Source of the DNA: Rhodothermales bacterium
GTDB taxonomy: Bacteria; Bacteroidota; Rhodothermia; Rhodothermales; UBA10348
Reading direction: 5' to 3'
Assembly (NCBI GenBank): GCA_024711125.1
Contig: JANJTM010000016.1
Span: 1 to 63,975, forward strand
DNA: 63,975 bases
Translations under genes and position numbers: made by a program
Notes under the pieces: model-generated
The model's input: only the letters and a program-made list of their open reading frames with translations
Database searches by the model: none
What the model was told of the DNA's origin: nothing
In this document: positions 31,851 through 41,308 of the stretch, one piece after another
How positions within the stretch are numbered: position 1 is the stretch's first letter
How the letters are laid out: every line of letters begins with the position of its first letter

Positions 31851-32885
31851 TCAGGTCTCCCCGAACAGGCCGGCCGGCGGCGTCGCAGGCGGGCGTAGGT
31901 GGAAATGCCGGTAGGCGCGCACGGTCGCGATGCGTCCGCGCGGTGTGCGCTCGATGAAGCCCTCCTGGATCAGGTAGGGCTCGTAGACTTCCTCCAGCGT
32001 GCCGGCGTCCTCGCCGACCGACACCGCGAGGTTGGTGAGGCCCGTCGGGCCCCCGCCGAACTTGTCGATCAACGTCGTGAGGATGCGCACGTCCATCTCG
32101 TCGAGGCCGTGTCCGTCCACGTTGAGCGCGTTGAGTGCGCGGTCGGCGACTTCGGGCGTGATCGAGCCGTCGCCCTCGACCTCGGCGAAGTCCCTCGCGC
32201 GCCGCAGCAGGCGGTTGGCGATTCGGGGCGTGCCACGGCTGCGGCGTGCGATTTCGAAGGCGCCTTCTACCGAGATGGCCACGCCGAGCAGGGCCGCCGA
32301 GCGCTGCACGATCTGCTGCAGGAGGTCGCTCGTGTAGTAGTCGTAGCGGAAGTCGATTCCGAACCGGGCGCGCAGGGGCGCCGAGAGCAGGCCCTTGCGG
32401 GTGGTCGCGCCGATCAGCGTGAAGGGCGGAAGCGTGATCTTGACGCTGCGGGCATTGGGGCCGGAGTCGATCAGGATGTCGATCCGGTAGTCCTCCATGG
32501 CGGCATAGAGGTATTCCTCGACGACCGCCGACAGCCGGTGGATCTCGTCGATGAAAAGGACGTCGCCTTCGTTGAGGTTCGTGAGCAGACCGGCTATCGA
32601 TGCGGGCTTGTCGAGCACCGGGCCCGACGTGGTCTTCATGCTTGCCCCCATCTCCTCGGCGATGATGAAGGCGAGCGTGGTCTTGCCCAGGCCCGGAGGT
32701 CCGGAGAGCAGCACGTGGTCGAGCGGCTCCCCGCGCCTTCGGGCGGCCGTGAGAAATACCGTGAGGTTCTCCTTGATCTGCCGCTGCCCGATGAACTCGT
32801 CGAGACGCCGGGGACGAAGCGCCTTTTCGACGTCTTCGTCCCCCCGCAGGGGATAGGCACCGAGGTTTCCCGGCCGGTCTTCCAT
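31851..32885 (-). CDS. ruvB: Holliday junction ATP-dependent helicase RuvB
   Basis: 344-residue AAA+ motor of branch migration. [12 protein letters not shown] at the start, Walker [12 protein letters not shown] (about residues 61-71), Walker B FIDEIHRL, sensor 1 [19 protein letters not shown] with the arginine finger, and the winged-helix C-terminal domain ending [17 protein letters not shown]. Convergent with the PLP enzyme gene (6 bases apart). ruvA is not in the window. Confidence 0.97.
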   Translation of the reverse strand: MEDRPGNLGAYPLRGDEDVEKALRPRRLDEFIGQRQIKENLTVFLTAARRRGEPLDHVLLSGPPGLGKTTLAFIIAEEMGASMKTTSGPVLDKPASIAGLLTNLNEGDVLFIDEIHRLSAVVEEYLYAAMEDYRIDILIDSGPNARSVKITLPPFTLIGATTRKGLLSAPLRARFGIDFRYDYYTSDLLQQIVQRSAALLGVAISVEGAFEIARRSRGTPRIANRLLRRARDFAEVEGDGSITPEVADRALNALNVDGHGLDEMDVRILTTLIDKFGGGPTGLTNLAVSVGEDAGTLEEVYEPYLIQEGFIERTPRGRIATVRAYRHFHLRPPATPPAGLFGET

Positions 32886-32954
32886 GGAGGGTGGTACGCG
32901 GGGATCGCTATAGGAAAGGAAAATCGGGCCGATCGGGCACGGACGGGGATCCGG

Positions 32955-32984
32955 TTGACATTCCGCGCGTGCCCGCTCTACAAT
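32955..32984 (+). promoter_or_regulatory. Canonical-looking promoter TTGACA-N18-TACAAT
   Basis: A perfect -35 hexamer TTGACA (32955-32960) and a -10 TACAAT (32979-32984) with an 18-base spacer. The predicted start is about 32991, two bases before the ATG of the DUF3109 gene, so the message would be essentially leaderless. This is the clearest sigma-70-like promoter in the window. Confidence 0.6.
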
Positions 32985-32992
32985 AAGGCATC

Positions 32993-33604
32993 ATGTTTGC
33001 GGTAGGCAACATACTCATTTCCGACGATCTGCTGGACGCGCCCTTTTCCTGCAACCTCGGGGCGTGCCACGGGGCGTGCTGTGTGGTAGGCGATGCGGGC
33101 GCTCCGCTCGAGCCCGACGAGCGTGCGCTGCTCGAGGAGGTGCTCCCGGTGGTGCGGGAGCGGCTACGGCCGGAAGCGCTGGCGGTCATCGAAGCCAAGG
33201 GCGTCTGGGAAGAGCTCGATCCGGGGGAGTACGCCACGACGTGCGTGGGAGATGCCGAGTGCGTGTTCGTCGTCTACGACGGCCCCGTCGCGAAGTGCGC
33301 GATCCAGGCGGCGCAGATGGAAGGGCGTACCGACATCGCGAAGCCCATCTCGTGCCACCTGTTCCCCGTGCGTATCGAACGGATCGGGGATTTCCACGTG
33401 GTGAATTATGAGCGCGTGGGCATCTGTCGACCGGGGGTCCGCCACGGCCGGGCGAAGGGCACGCAACTGGCCGCCTACCTGAAGGAGCCGCTCGAACGCC
33501 GGTTCGGCGCCGGGTGGTACAAGGAATTCGTGGAAGCGCTCGAAGCGCGACGCGCGTCGTTCGATGCATTGCCGGCGGCGCCCCGCCACTCGCCCTCTCC
33601 GTGA
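32993..33604 (+). CDS. DUF3109 family cysteine-rich protein
   Basis: 203-residue cytoplasmic protein of the DUF3109 family, common in Bacteroidota. Conserved cysteines occur in SCNLGACHGACCVVGDAG (about residues 21-38), ATTCVGDAECVFVV, AKCAIQ, PISCHLFPVRI and GICRPG, a pattern suggesting a metal or iron-sulfur centre. Function is unknown. It leads a run with rpoN (7 bases later) and the aminotransferase. Confidence 0.85.
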   Translation: MFAVGNILISDDLLDAPFSCNLGACHGACCVVGDAGAPLEPDERALLEEVLPVVRERLRPEALAVIEAKGVWEELDPGEYATTCVGDAECVFVVYDGPVAKCAIQAAQMEGRTDIAKPISCHLFPVRIERIGDFHVVNYERVGICRPGVRHGRAKGTQLAAYLKEPLERRFGAGWYKEFVEALEARRASFDALPAAPRHSPSP

Positions 33605-33611
33605 GCCCTCC

Positions 33612-35111
33612 ATGCTGAATCTCCAGCAGAAGCAGTCCCTGCAGCAGAAGCTGTCGCCGCAGCAGATCCAGTACATCAAGCTGCTGCAGTTGCCGACGCT
33701 TGCGCTCGAGCAGCGCATCAAGTCGGAAATGGAGGTGAACCCGCTGCTCGAGGAGGGCGACGAGGAAGAGATCGACGAGCCCGTCCAGGAGGAGACGGCA
33801 AGCGACGAGGAACAGGGTACCGACCGGATCGACGCGCCCGAGCCCGAGGCCCGGGACAACCGGGACGACGACTACGACTGGGAAGAACTGCTTCCGGACG
33901 CCGACGAGTTGTACGGGCACAAGGCCCGCGTCGATTCGGGAGACGACGAGGAATTCCGCGAGATTCCGCTCCCGGCCCGCACGTCCATGACCGAGCACCT
34001 CCTGGACCAGCTTTCGTACGCCGACTTCTCGGACGACGAGCGCGTGGTCGCGGAGCAGATCATCGGTTCGATTGACGAGGACGGCTACCTGAGGCGACCG
34101 CTCGAGTCGATCACCGACGATATCGCATTCAATTACGGGGTGATCCTGAGTGATGCGGCGGTGGAGGAGGTCCTCCACCGCGTGCAGCGGCTCGAGCCGG
34201 TCGGCATCGCCGCGCGTGACCTGCAGGAATGCCTGCTCGTCCAGCTCGACGTCCTGCCCGAGGATACGCCCGGCCGTGAGGTCGCCGTCGCCATGCTCGA
34301 GAAGGCGTACAAGGCCTTCACGATGAAGCACTTCGACCAGATCATGCGGCGGCTCGACATCGAGGAGTTCGAGCTGAAGGAGGCGTTCGACCTGATCCAG
34401 CGGCTGAATCCGAAGCCGGGAGAAGGGGAGTTCACCGCGTCCCAGAACTACATCACGCCCGATTTCTCGGTCCGGTTCGAGGAGGACGAGTTCCTCATCA
34501 CGCTGAACAGCGGCAATACGCCCGAGCTGCGCATATCCCGCCCGTACCGGCGCATGCTGGAGCAGCTCGTGACCGAGCGCAAGCGCGGACACTCGGACGG
34601 CGGTTTCGATTCCGAAACCCGCCAGTTCCTCAAGGCCAAGCTCGAGTCGGCCCGGTGGTTCATCAACTCCATCCACCAGCGTCGACACACGATGATGAAG
34701 GTCATGCACGCCATCGTGGAGCTGCAGGGTGACTTCTTCAAGTTCGGGGAGGGCTACCTGCGTCCGATGATCCTCAAGGACATTGCCGACATCATCCGGA
34801 TGGACATCTCGACGGTCAGCCGTGTCGTGAACGGCAAGTACGTCCAATGCGATTTCGGCGTGTACGAACTGAAATACTTCTTCTCCGAAGGCCTGGCGAC
34901 GGATTCGGGTGAAGAGGTGTCGAACAAGGAGGTCAAGGCCATCATCGACGGGATCATCGGGGCCGAGGACAAGAAGAAGCCCCTTTCGGACCAGCGCATC
35001 GCGCAGATGCTCGAGAAGAAGGGCTTCCAGATCGCGCGCCGGACCGTAACCAAGTACCGCGAGGCGCTCGGAATCCCGGTCGCCCGGCTCAGGAAGGAGA
35101 TCGTGCTGTGA
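33612..35111 (+). CDS. rpoN: RNA polymerase sigma-54 factor
   Basis: Alternative sigma factor requiring AAA+ activators, one of which is encoded at 20775. The N-terminal Gln/Leu-rich region I (KQSLQQKLSPQQIQYIKLLQ) ends at EVNPLLEE. An acidic region II (EEGDEEEIDEPVQEE) precedes the core-binding domain, the DNA-binding domain (IRMDISTVSRVVNGKYVQ) and the RpoN box ARRTVTKYRE near residue 475. 499 residues. The stop overlaps the next start. Confidence 0.96.
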   Translation: MLNLQQKQSLQQKLSPQQIQYIKLLQLPTLALEQRIKSEMEVNPLLEEGDEEEIDEPVQEETASDEEQGTDRIDAPEPEARDNRDDDYDWEELLPDADELYGHKARVDSGDDEEFREIPLPARTSMTEHLLDQLSYADFSDDERVVAEQIIGSIDEDGYLRRPLESITDDIAFNYGVILSDAAVEEVLHRVQRLEPVGIAARDLQECLLVQLDVLPEDTPGREVAVAMLEKAYKAFTMKHFDQIMRRLDIEEFELKEAFDLIQRLNPKPGEGEFTASQNYITPDFSVRFEEDEFLITLNSGNTPELRISRPYRRMLEQLVTERKRGHSDGGFDSETRQFLKAKLESARWFINSIHQRRHTMMKVMHAIVELQGDFFKFGEGYLRPMILKDIADIIRMDISTVSRVVNGKYVQCDFGVYELKYFFSEGLATDSGEEVSNKEVKAIIDGIIGAEDKKKPLSDQRIAQMLEKKGFQIARRTVTKYREALGIPVARLRKEIVL

Positions 35112-36589
35112 TGCAGACCCCGCTCGAAGGCTGGTTCGAACCGTTCCGGCGGAACACGGTCGGATGGGACGCGGAATTCGAGACCCCCTACGGCCGAAAG
35201 AAGCTCCTGTATGCCGACTGGATCGCATCCGGGCGGCTGTACGGACCGATCGAAGACCGCATCGCCCGGGAGTTGGGTCCCTTTGTGGGCAATACGCACT
35301 CCGAGTCGAGCACTACGGGCGTGTCGATGACGCGCGCGTACCATCATGCGAGGCAGATACTCAAGCGGCACGTGAACGCGGGGCCGCATGACGTCATCAT
35401 CGCCCAGGAGTCGGGCATGACCGGTGTCATCAACAAGTTCCAGCGCATCCTCGGGCTCCGGGTACCCGAGGCGCTCGACCCGTACCTCGCGATCCCTCCG
35501 GAGCGCCGGCCCGTGGTGTTGCTGACCCACATGGAACACCACTCCAACCAGACGTCGTGGCTCGAGACGATCGCCGACGTGGTCTGCGTGGATCCGAAGC
35601 CCGACGGCACGTGCTGCGTCGATGCGCTGCGTCGCGAGGTGGCCCGGCACGCCGGACGGCCTCTCATCGGATCCTTCACCGCGTGCTCCAACGTGACCGG
35701 CGTGCGCACCCCGTACCACGCCATGGCGCGCGTGATGCACGAGGCCGGGGGGCTCTGCTTCGTGGATTTTGCGGCATCCGCACCGTACGACCCCATCGAC
35801 ATGCACCCCGGCGACCCCCTGGAGTCCCTGGATGCGATTTTCTTTTCTCCGCACAAGTTCCTCGGAGGGCCCGGGTCGGCGGGCGTGCTCGTGTTCGACG
35901 GCAGGCTGGACCGGAACCGGGTCCCGGACCACCCGGGGGGCGGCACGGTGAACTGGACGAATCCGTGGGGCGAGCACCGGTTCGTGGACAACCTGGAGGA
36001 TCGGGAGGACGGCGGCACTCCGGCGTTTCTCCAGACGATCCGCGCGGCGATGGCGGTCCGTCTGAAGGAAGAGATGGACACCGACAAGATCCACGCCCGC
36101 GAACGGGAGCTGCTGGCCAGGGCATTTCCGGCGATGCGGTGCATTCCCGGATTGCGCATCCTGGCCGACGGGCTCGAGGATCGCCTGGGCGTCATCTCGT
36201 TCTACCTGGAGCACGTGCACTACAACCTGGTCGTGCGGTTGCTCAACGATCGGTTCGGCATCCAGGTACGCGGGGGCTGTTCGTGCGCGGGCACCTACGG
36301 TCACTACCTGCTCGAGGTGTCCCGGGAGCGGTCGCGGGCGATCACCGCGGCGATCGACCATGGCGACCTTTCGGCAAAGCCGGGCTGGGTGCGCCTTTCC
36401 CTTCACCCCACGATGACCGACGCGGAACTGGATTTCGCGGTGGCGGCCATCGGGCAGGTCGCACGGTTTGCCGGCGAGTGGGCGGCCGATTACGCCTACG
36501 ATCGGCACACGAACGAATACGTGCACAGGGACGGACCCGTGGCGGCACCGGACCTCGAACGCTGGTTCGACCTGGCCCCGGCCGGCTGA
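35108..36589 (+). CDS. Class-V aminotransferase / cysteine-desulfurase-like PLP enzyme
   Basis: 493-residue fold-type I PLP enzyme related to SufS/CsdA. The PLP lysine lies in FFSPHKFLGGPGS, with an upstream Asp in LCFVDFAASAPY and the substrate-binding THMEHHSNQTSW. A Cys pair in VRGGCSCAGTYGH (about residues 385-397) could be the sulfur-accepting site, but the surrounding sequence differs from classical SufS. A C-terminal extension is present. GTG 35108 overlaps the rpoN stop; ATG 35111 is the alternative start. Substrate unknown. Confidence 0.8.
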   Translation: MMQTPLEGWFEPFRRNTVGWDAEFETPYGRKKLLYADWIASGRLYGPIEDRIARELGPFVGNTHSESSTTGVSMTRAYHHARQILKRHVNAGPHDVIIAQESGMTGVINKFQRILGLRVPEALDPYLAIPPERRPVVLLTHMEHHSNQTSWLETIADVVCVDPKPDGTCCVDALRREVARHAGRPLIGSFTACSNVTGVRTPYHAMARVMHEAGGLCFVDFAASAPYDPIDMHPGDPLESLDAIFFSPHKFLGGPGSAGVLVFDGRLDRNRVPDHPGGGTVNWTNPWGEHRFVDNLEDREDGGTPAFLQTIRAAMAVRLKEEMDTDKIHARERELLARAFPAMRCIPGLRILADGLEDRLGVISFYLEHVHYNLVVRLLNDRFGIQVRGGCSCAGTYGHYLLEVSRERSRAITAAIDHGDLSAKPGWVRLSLHPTMTDAELDFAVAAIGQVARFAGEWAADYAYDRHTNEYVHRDGPVAAPDLERWFDLAPAG

Positions 36590-36959
36590 CCCACCCCCGC
36601 CCCCGCACGAGCCGGGGCAACCGGTGGACACCGACCGTCCAACGCTGCGTACGCGACGGGCGTCCCGGCCGACGGCGCGCGGGCGCTGCATGGGAGCGCC
36701 TGCCCGCGGGAAGAAGATTCCGCGGCGGGGCAGGTTATGCAGGGCGGTCCTCCGCGTCTTGGGTACGAACGGTGGCAGGCCGCCAGTGAACCGTCCCAGA
36801 CGGGCGATGAACGGAATAACGGCCTCTACCGCACGAAAACGCCCATTGCACGGAATTGCCGGGTCGAGCGGACGTGATGCCGAGGAGCCTGGAGAATTTG
36901 GCAGGGCATTTGCAATAAATCCACACGGACTCCGTTACCCCCCAACAGGTACAACGACC
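36590..36959 (+). other. 370-base non-coding stretch before the 83-aa gene
   Basis: No frame here shows protein-like features on either strand, and I see no tRNA or riboswitch. The last ~70 bases are relatively AT-rich (GAATTTGGCAGGGCATTTGC, AATAAATCC) and probably contain the promoter of the following small gene. Boxes do not fit the TTTG-N19-TAnnTTTG spacing well. Confidence 0.4.
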
Positions 36960-37211
36960 ATGGCCAGCATCGCGCTTCAGCACGGACGCTCGTCCTTCCC
37001 GGTCCTCCTCGCCCGCTACGTGCAGGGCGATATCGACAACTCCATGTGGAAGCGCCTCATGGCGTTGCTCGACGCCGACGGGGTTACGGAGCCCGAACGC
37101 ATGGCGCTCGCCCGCTTCGTCAACGACGTCGTGAGCGAAAACGGGCCTCAATCCCTCTTCGTGCCCAAGGAGGAGGAGGTCAAGGACCTTCTATCCGAAA
37201 CGAGGCACTGA
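36960..37211 (+). CDS. Small helical hypothetical protein (83 aa)
   Basis: Not recognised. Predicted all-helical, acidic in the second half: VLLARYVQGDIDNSMWKRLM, then a TEPERMALARFVNDVVSE helix, then the acidic tail PKEEEVKDLLSETRH. No signal peptide. It has a clear ATG after a 370-base gap and a terminator-like hairpin 140 bases beyond its stop, which is consistent with an independently transcribed small gene. Confidence 0.65.
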   Translation: MASIALQHGRSSFPVLLARYVQGDIDNSMWKRLMALLDADGVTEPERMALARFVNDVVSENGPQSLFVPKEEEVKDLLSETRH

Positions 37212-37340
37212 TCCGGGCCCGGTACGGGGGCCGTAACCCGCGCACCGGGACAGGAATCGTCGCAGACAACAGCAGATCGCACACTACCTCCTCCGTGTGA
37301 TAGGTCGGCCCGCAGCGGTGGGTGATGCGGAACGACCGGT

Positions 37341-38285
37341 CTACGACGCCTGGGGCCGGACGCTGGGTACAGCGTCCGGCCCTTCCATTTCTTCCGGAGG
37401 CGGTGCGGCGGCCGTGTCAGCCGCCTTCAAGGGCGCCTCGAGTTCCCGCAGGGCTGTGGCCTTCCTTTCGGCCACCGTCTCGTAGAGGGCGGTCTCGCTT
37501 CCGTACCAGGCCACCGTCGTGGCAGAGCGGCCGAAGAGCACGACCTGCTGCAGGAGGAAGACGACGATCGAGGCGCCCAGCCAGAGTTCGAGCACGGTGG
37601 GCAGGAGCCAGAGCAGGATCGCGGGCGCGAACCAGAGGACGTAGAGGCGGCTGGAAGCCCCGTGGCGGAAGGGAAACGCCAGGCCCTCGAGGAACGCCGA
37701 GAGCGGGGGCCGACCCTCGACGACAACGGCGATGCGGGCGTAGTCGTTCATGCAGTCGATGATCGCGAGCAACGAGATCATCAGCGTGGGCGCGACCACG
37801 GCCGTTGACCAGAAGACGCCGACTTCCCCGGAGAACAGCAGGACGAGGACAACCGCGACGGCGCCGACGACGACGGTGGAGACCAGCGCAGGGCCGAGGA
37901 AAACGAGCGAGACCACGATGCCGCGAAGCCCGAAGCGCCCGACACCTTCCCAGAAACCCCCGCCGTCGCGGCGCAGGGCGTGGGCGAGACCGACGCCGAC
38001 TACGGCATTCCAGGCGAAGAGCAGCGGGATCAACCAGCCGAGCAGCGCGATCGGCGTCGAGAGCAGGGTCGGGTGGTCCCGGATGATATCGACCACGAGA
38101 CCCACGTCGAGCCCATCGGCAAGGTCGGTGTCGAAGCCCGTGCCCTGCGTGGCCGACTGCAGCACCGAGGCGATCGGTGTGGCCATCAGGGCGGCGAGGG
38201 CCAGGTTGGCGAGGAAAAGCAGGACGGCGAGGCCCGGGCGCGCCCGGAGCCCTCGAAGGCCGGCGGAGAAGGCGGAAGCGACCAT
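37341..38285 (-). CDS. Multi-pass membrane protein of unknown function
   Basis: 314 residues with about six TM helices in hydrophobic blocks: LAVLLFLANLALAALMATPI, STPIALLGWLIPLLFAWNAV, IVVSLVFLGPALVSTVVVGA, APTLMISLLAIIDCM, LWFAPAILLWLLPTVLELW and IVVFLLQQVVLF. The N-terminus is cytoplasmic and basic, and the C-terminal tail (about 265-314) is Ala/Pro/Glu-rich and disordered. The order resembles DUF4013-type or glycerophosphodiester-phosphodiesterase-like membrane domains only vaguely, so I give no function. Seven bases downstream of the M1 peptidase gene, likely co-transcribed. Confidence 0.7.
   Translation of the reverse strand: MVASAFSAGLRGLRARPGLAVLLFLANLALAALMATPIASVLQSATQGTGFDTDLADGLDVGLVVDIIRDHPTLLSTPIALLGWLIPLLFAWNAVVGVGLAHALRRDGGGFWEGVGRFGLRGIVVSLVFLGPALVSTVVVGAVAVVLVLLFSGEVGVFWSTAVVAPTLMISLLAIIDCMNDYARIAVVVEGRPPLSAFLEGLAFPFRHGASSRLYVLWFAPAILLWLLPTVLELWLGASIVVFLLQQVVLFGRSATTVAWYGSETALYETVAERKATALRELEAPLKAADTAAAPPPEEMEGPDAVPSVRPQAS
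37353..37382 (+). terminator. Perfect 13-bp hairpin, terminator-like on the plus strand
   Basis: GGGCCGGACGCTG pairs perfectly with CAGCGTCCGGCCC around a four-base loop GGTA. On the plus strand it is followed by TTCCATTTCTTCC. It sits inside the last codons of the minus-strand membrane protein gene, so it would end the transcript of the 83-aa gene within its convergent neighbour. On the minus strand no T run follows. Confidence 0.55.
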
Positions 38286-38292
38286 GGCAGCG

Positions 38293-40284
38293 TCAGAATA
38301 GTCCGGAAAGGAGGTGAATGACCTGTTGGAAGCGGACGGTGAACTTGCCCTGTTCCCTGCGCGCGAAGCGTTTGCTGATTTCGGTCGTGCGGCGGTTGTT
38401 CAGTCGATCGGTTTCGAGCCAGAGCGCGCCGTCCGGATCGATCCACGCCTCGACCGCCCGCGCGGTCTTCGTGAAGGTGAATCGCTTCCATTCGTCCCGT
38501 CCGTCCCACGCCAGGTCTTCCGTGGTTCCGTCGTCGAACCGTACCCGAACCGTCGTGGGGAAGTGGCCGGTACCCTTCCGATGCACGGTCACGGTGGCCG
38601 TCTTCAGGGCCCGGGTGCTGTCCCCCGGGCTCGACGCTTCCGCTGCCCTGTTCTCGACCGAGGTCACTTCGTAATCCACCACGGCCGTGCCACGCACGTA
38701 CTGGTCGAAGAACCAATCGAGGTCGCGGCCGGCCACCTCCTCCATCGTGTCCTGGAGATCCCGGGTTGTCGGGTGGCGAAAACGCCACCTGTCGTAGTAC
38801 GTGCGCAGGAATCGGTGCATCGTATCCCAGCCGACGACCGACTCCAGGCTGTTCATGATGCTCGCCGGCTTGGCATACGAGGTCTTGCCGTAGTCCGAGG
38901 AGAAGTCGTGTTTCCAGGACCACGTCTCGATGGTGCCCCGCTCCGGCCGGCTCTGGGTATAACTCAGCCGATGGAGCTGCCGGCCCGAGACCGGGAGCCC
39001 GGGCAGGTCGAGCACCGAACCCGGGCCGTAGGCGTCGTCCATGATCCGCGACTCGATGTACGAATTCATGCCCTCGTCGAGCCAGGCCTCCTCGAACTCG
39101 TTGCTCGCGAGCAGGCCGTAGAAGTACTGGTGACCGAACTCGTGGATGGTGACCAGTTCGAGGGCGCGGACCCGGCGGGGAAGCATGTACGTGGTTCCGC
39201 ACGTGATGAGCGTGGGATACTCCATGCCGTTGGACCCGCCGATGCCGTCGACCAGCGTGAGCGTCGTGTACGGGTACTCGCCGACCCAGTCGTGGAAGCG
39301 CTCCAGCGCGACGACGGCCGCGTCGAGGTGCCGTTCGCCCTGGGCGCGGTGTTCCGGGCGGATGAGCGCGCGGATCGACACGTGGCGCCACTGCCGGGTG
39401 AACTCCTCGTACTTGTCGTAGGCCGTCCACGCGAAGTCGTGCACGTCGTCGGCGCGGAAGGTCACGGTCTTCGTTCCGCCCGAGGCCGCCTCGTCGACCT
39501 GCAGGCCCGTGGCCCCCACGACGTAGTCCGACGGCACCGTCATCGAAACCTCGTACGTGCCGAAATCGGCGTAGAACTCGCTGTTGGCGTGGAACTGGTG
39601 CGTATTCCATCCGCCGGTCGGGTGGTCGGAAGGCATGTACCGCTGCCCGGGCACCTCGTAGACGCCGATCTTGGGAAACCACTGCGCCACCATGAAGAAG
39701 GGATCGCCCCGGTCGTCCTTCAGCCATCCGGTGCGGGCGGTGATCCTCGGCAGCACCGATTCGAAGTCGATGTCGAGCGCGATGGTCTCCCCCGGTCCGA
39801 CGGGCGTCGGCAGGTCGACGGCGATCACCGTGCGGTCTTCCGGATTGCCGTCGTCGGGCTGGATGAACCGGATGCGCTCGGTGAGGTCCGCACCCGGGCC
39901 GGCGTACGGCACGACCGGTCCCAGGTCGTCGGGCACGTCTCCCGCGATGCGCATGGACCGCACCGTCATGCCGCCCCACACGTCTTCACCCGACGCCGAA
40001 AACCCGCGGTGCACGCCTCCGGATTCGTTCTGGAACGTCGATCCCGGTCGGAAGGCGTTGAGGTACAGGTGGAACTGCAGTTCCGCAACCGGAACGGGGG
40101 CCGGGTTCCGCCACGTCAGGCGCTGGGCGCCCGTCACCGTGCGCGTCTCGGGGTCCAGCCGGGCATCGATCCGGTACGAGACCCTCCGGTCGGAAAGGGG
40201 GCCGTCGTGCGTGGTCGTCGCCTGGGCGAGGACGCGCGCCGGGGTCGCCGCGAGGGCGACGAGGAGGAGGAGCCGGAAGAACAT
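38293..40284 (-). CDS. Secreted M1 family zinc aminopeptidase
   Basis: 663-residue exported peptidase. Signal peptide MFFRLLLLVALAATPARVLAQ. The N-terminal beta-domain starts VSYRIDARLDPETRTVTGAQ. The catalytic zinc site is TIHEFGHQYFYGLL (about residues 374-380) with the third ligand Glu in EEAWLDEGMNSY, matching HExxH-x18-E. The substrate-anchoring GGxEN loop is represented by GGSNGMEYPTL rather than the canonical GAMEN. ATG 40284 is chosen because the signal peptide begins there. Confidence 0.9.
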   Translation of the reverse strand: MFFRLLLLVALAATPARVLAQATTTHDGPLSDRRVSYRIDARLDPETRTVTGAQRLTWRNPAPVPVAELQFHLYLNAFRPGSTFQNESGGVHRGFSASGEDVWGGMTVRSMRIAGDVPDDLGPVVPYAGPGADLTERIRFIQPDDGNPEDRTVIAVDLPTPVGPGETIALDIDFESVLPRITARTGWLKDDRGDPFFMVAQWFPKIGVYEVPGQRYMPSDHPTGGWNTHQFHANSEFYADFGTYEVSMTVPSDYVVGATGLQVDEAASGGTKTVTFRADDVHDFAWTAYDKYEEFTRQWRHVSIRALIRPEHRAQGERHLDAAVVALERFHDWVGEYPYTTLTLVDGIGGSNGMEYPTLITCGTTYMLPRRVRALELVTIHEFGHQYFYGLLASNEFEEAWLDEGMNSYIESRIMDDAYGPGSVLDLPGLPVSGRQLHRLSYTQSRPERGTIETWSWKHDFSSDYGKTSYAKPASIMNSLESVVGWDTMHRFLRTYYDRWRFRHPTTRDLQDTMEEVAGRDLDWFFDQYVRGTAVVDYEVTSVENRAAEASSPGDSTRALKTATVTVHRKGTGHFPTTVRVRFDDGTTEDLAWDGRDEWKRFTFTKTARAVEAWIDPDGALWLETDRLNNRRTTEISKRFARREQGKFTVRFQQVIHLLSGLF

Positions 40285-40376
40285 GTCGTTTCGAGGAGGG
40301 TTGGTCTCCGCGGCGGGTCGCGGTCCGCCGGACCGCACGGTACGAATTTCGAAGGTCAATCGGCACAGGGGTTTCC

Positions 40377-41270
40377 ATGACGCACGCGGCACGGGTTCGG
40401 CTGTGCGAGGTGGGGCCGCGGGACGGCTTCCAGTTCGAGCGCACCCCCATCGACACCGCCACGAAGGTCCGGGCGCTTCGGGAGCTGGCCGCGGCCGGGC
40501 TTCCGCGCATCCAGGCGACGTCGTTCGTCCATGCCGGGCGGGTGCCCCAGATGGCCGACGCCGAGGCCGTGGCCGAGGCGGTGCTGGGGATTCCCGGACC
40601 CGAGTGGTCGGCCCTCGCACTGAACCTGAGGGGTGTCGAGCGGGCCCTGTCGGCCGGATTCCGGTGCGTGGACCTCTCGATCGCCACGAACGAAAGCCAC
40701 GCCAGGGACAACGTCGGGCGCACGGTCGAGCAGGGGGTGGACGAGGCCGAGGTCATGCTGCGTGCCGCACTCGACGGCGGCTGCCGCGTGCAGCTCGGCC
40801 TGCAGACCGTCTTCGGGTACGCGCAGACCGGCGACACGCCCCTCGAACTCGTCACGGGGATCGTGAGGCGGTTCGCCGGCTACCCCCTCGAATCGCTGTC
40901 CCTGGCCGACACGACCGGACGCGCCGGCCCCGAGGAGATCCGCCGCACCGTGGAGGCCGTGGCCGGGGCCGCCCCGGGCGTCGAACTGGTGCTCCACCTG
41001 CACGATACGCGTGGGCTCGGCCTCGTCAATATCGCGACCGCGCATGCCCTGGGCGTGACGCGGTTTGACACCGCTTTCGGCGGCCTGGGCGGATGTCCGT
41101 TCATCCCGGGAGCGACGGGAAACGTAGCCACCGAAGACGCGTGCTGGCTGTTCGAGCGCATGGGTCTGCACACCGGCGTGGACCGCAGCGCCGTGGCCCA
41201 GGTCTCTCGGCGCCTGTCCTCGGTACTGGGACGCCCCCTGCCCGGACGGCTCTGGTCGCTCGACGCGTGA
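40377..41270 (+). CDS. Hydroxymethylglutaryl-CoA lyase-like enzyme
   Basis: 297-residue TIM-barrel lyase of the HMGL family, cleaving HMG-CoA to acetoacetate and acetyl-CoA in leucine breakdown. VRLCEVGPRDGFQFE opens the barrel with the catalytic Arg-Asp. TSFVHAGRVPQMADA, LNLRGVERA, the metal-site HLHDTRGLGLVN and the C-terminal FGGLGGCPFIPGATGNVATED follow; the last contains the family's catalytic-loop cysteine (GGCPFxPGAxGN). Divergent from the M1 peptidase gene. Confidence 0.9.
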   Translation: MTHAARVRLCEVGPRDGFQFERTPIDTATKVRALRELAAAGLPRIQATSFVHAGRVPQMADAEAVAEAVLGIPGPEWSALALNLRGVERALSAGFRCVDLSIATNESHARDNVGRTVEQGVDEAEVMLRAALDGGCRVQLGLQTVFGYAQTGDTPLELVTGIVRRFAGYPLESLSLADTTGRAGPEEIRRTVEAVAGAAPGVELVLHLHDTRGLGLVNIATAHALGVTRFDTAFGGLGGCPFIPGATGNVATEDACWLFERMGLHTGVDRSAVAQVSRRLSSVLGRPLPGRLWSLDA

Positions 41271-41279
41271 ACCTCTCGG

Positions 41280-41308
41280 CGCTCAGGCCTCCACGTAGGC
41301 CTCGAGCG
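41280..41308. terminator. Hairpin at the HMG-CoA lyase / gcvP convergence
   Basis: CGCTC-AGGCCT, loop CCACGT, then AGGCCT-C-GAGCG forms an 11-base-pair stem with one bulged C. It starts ten bases after the lyase stop and covers the last codons of gcvP. It lacks a T run, so its role as a shared terminator is tentative. Confidence 0.35.
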
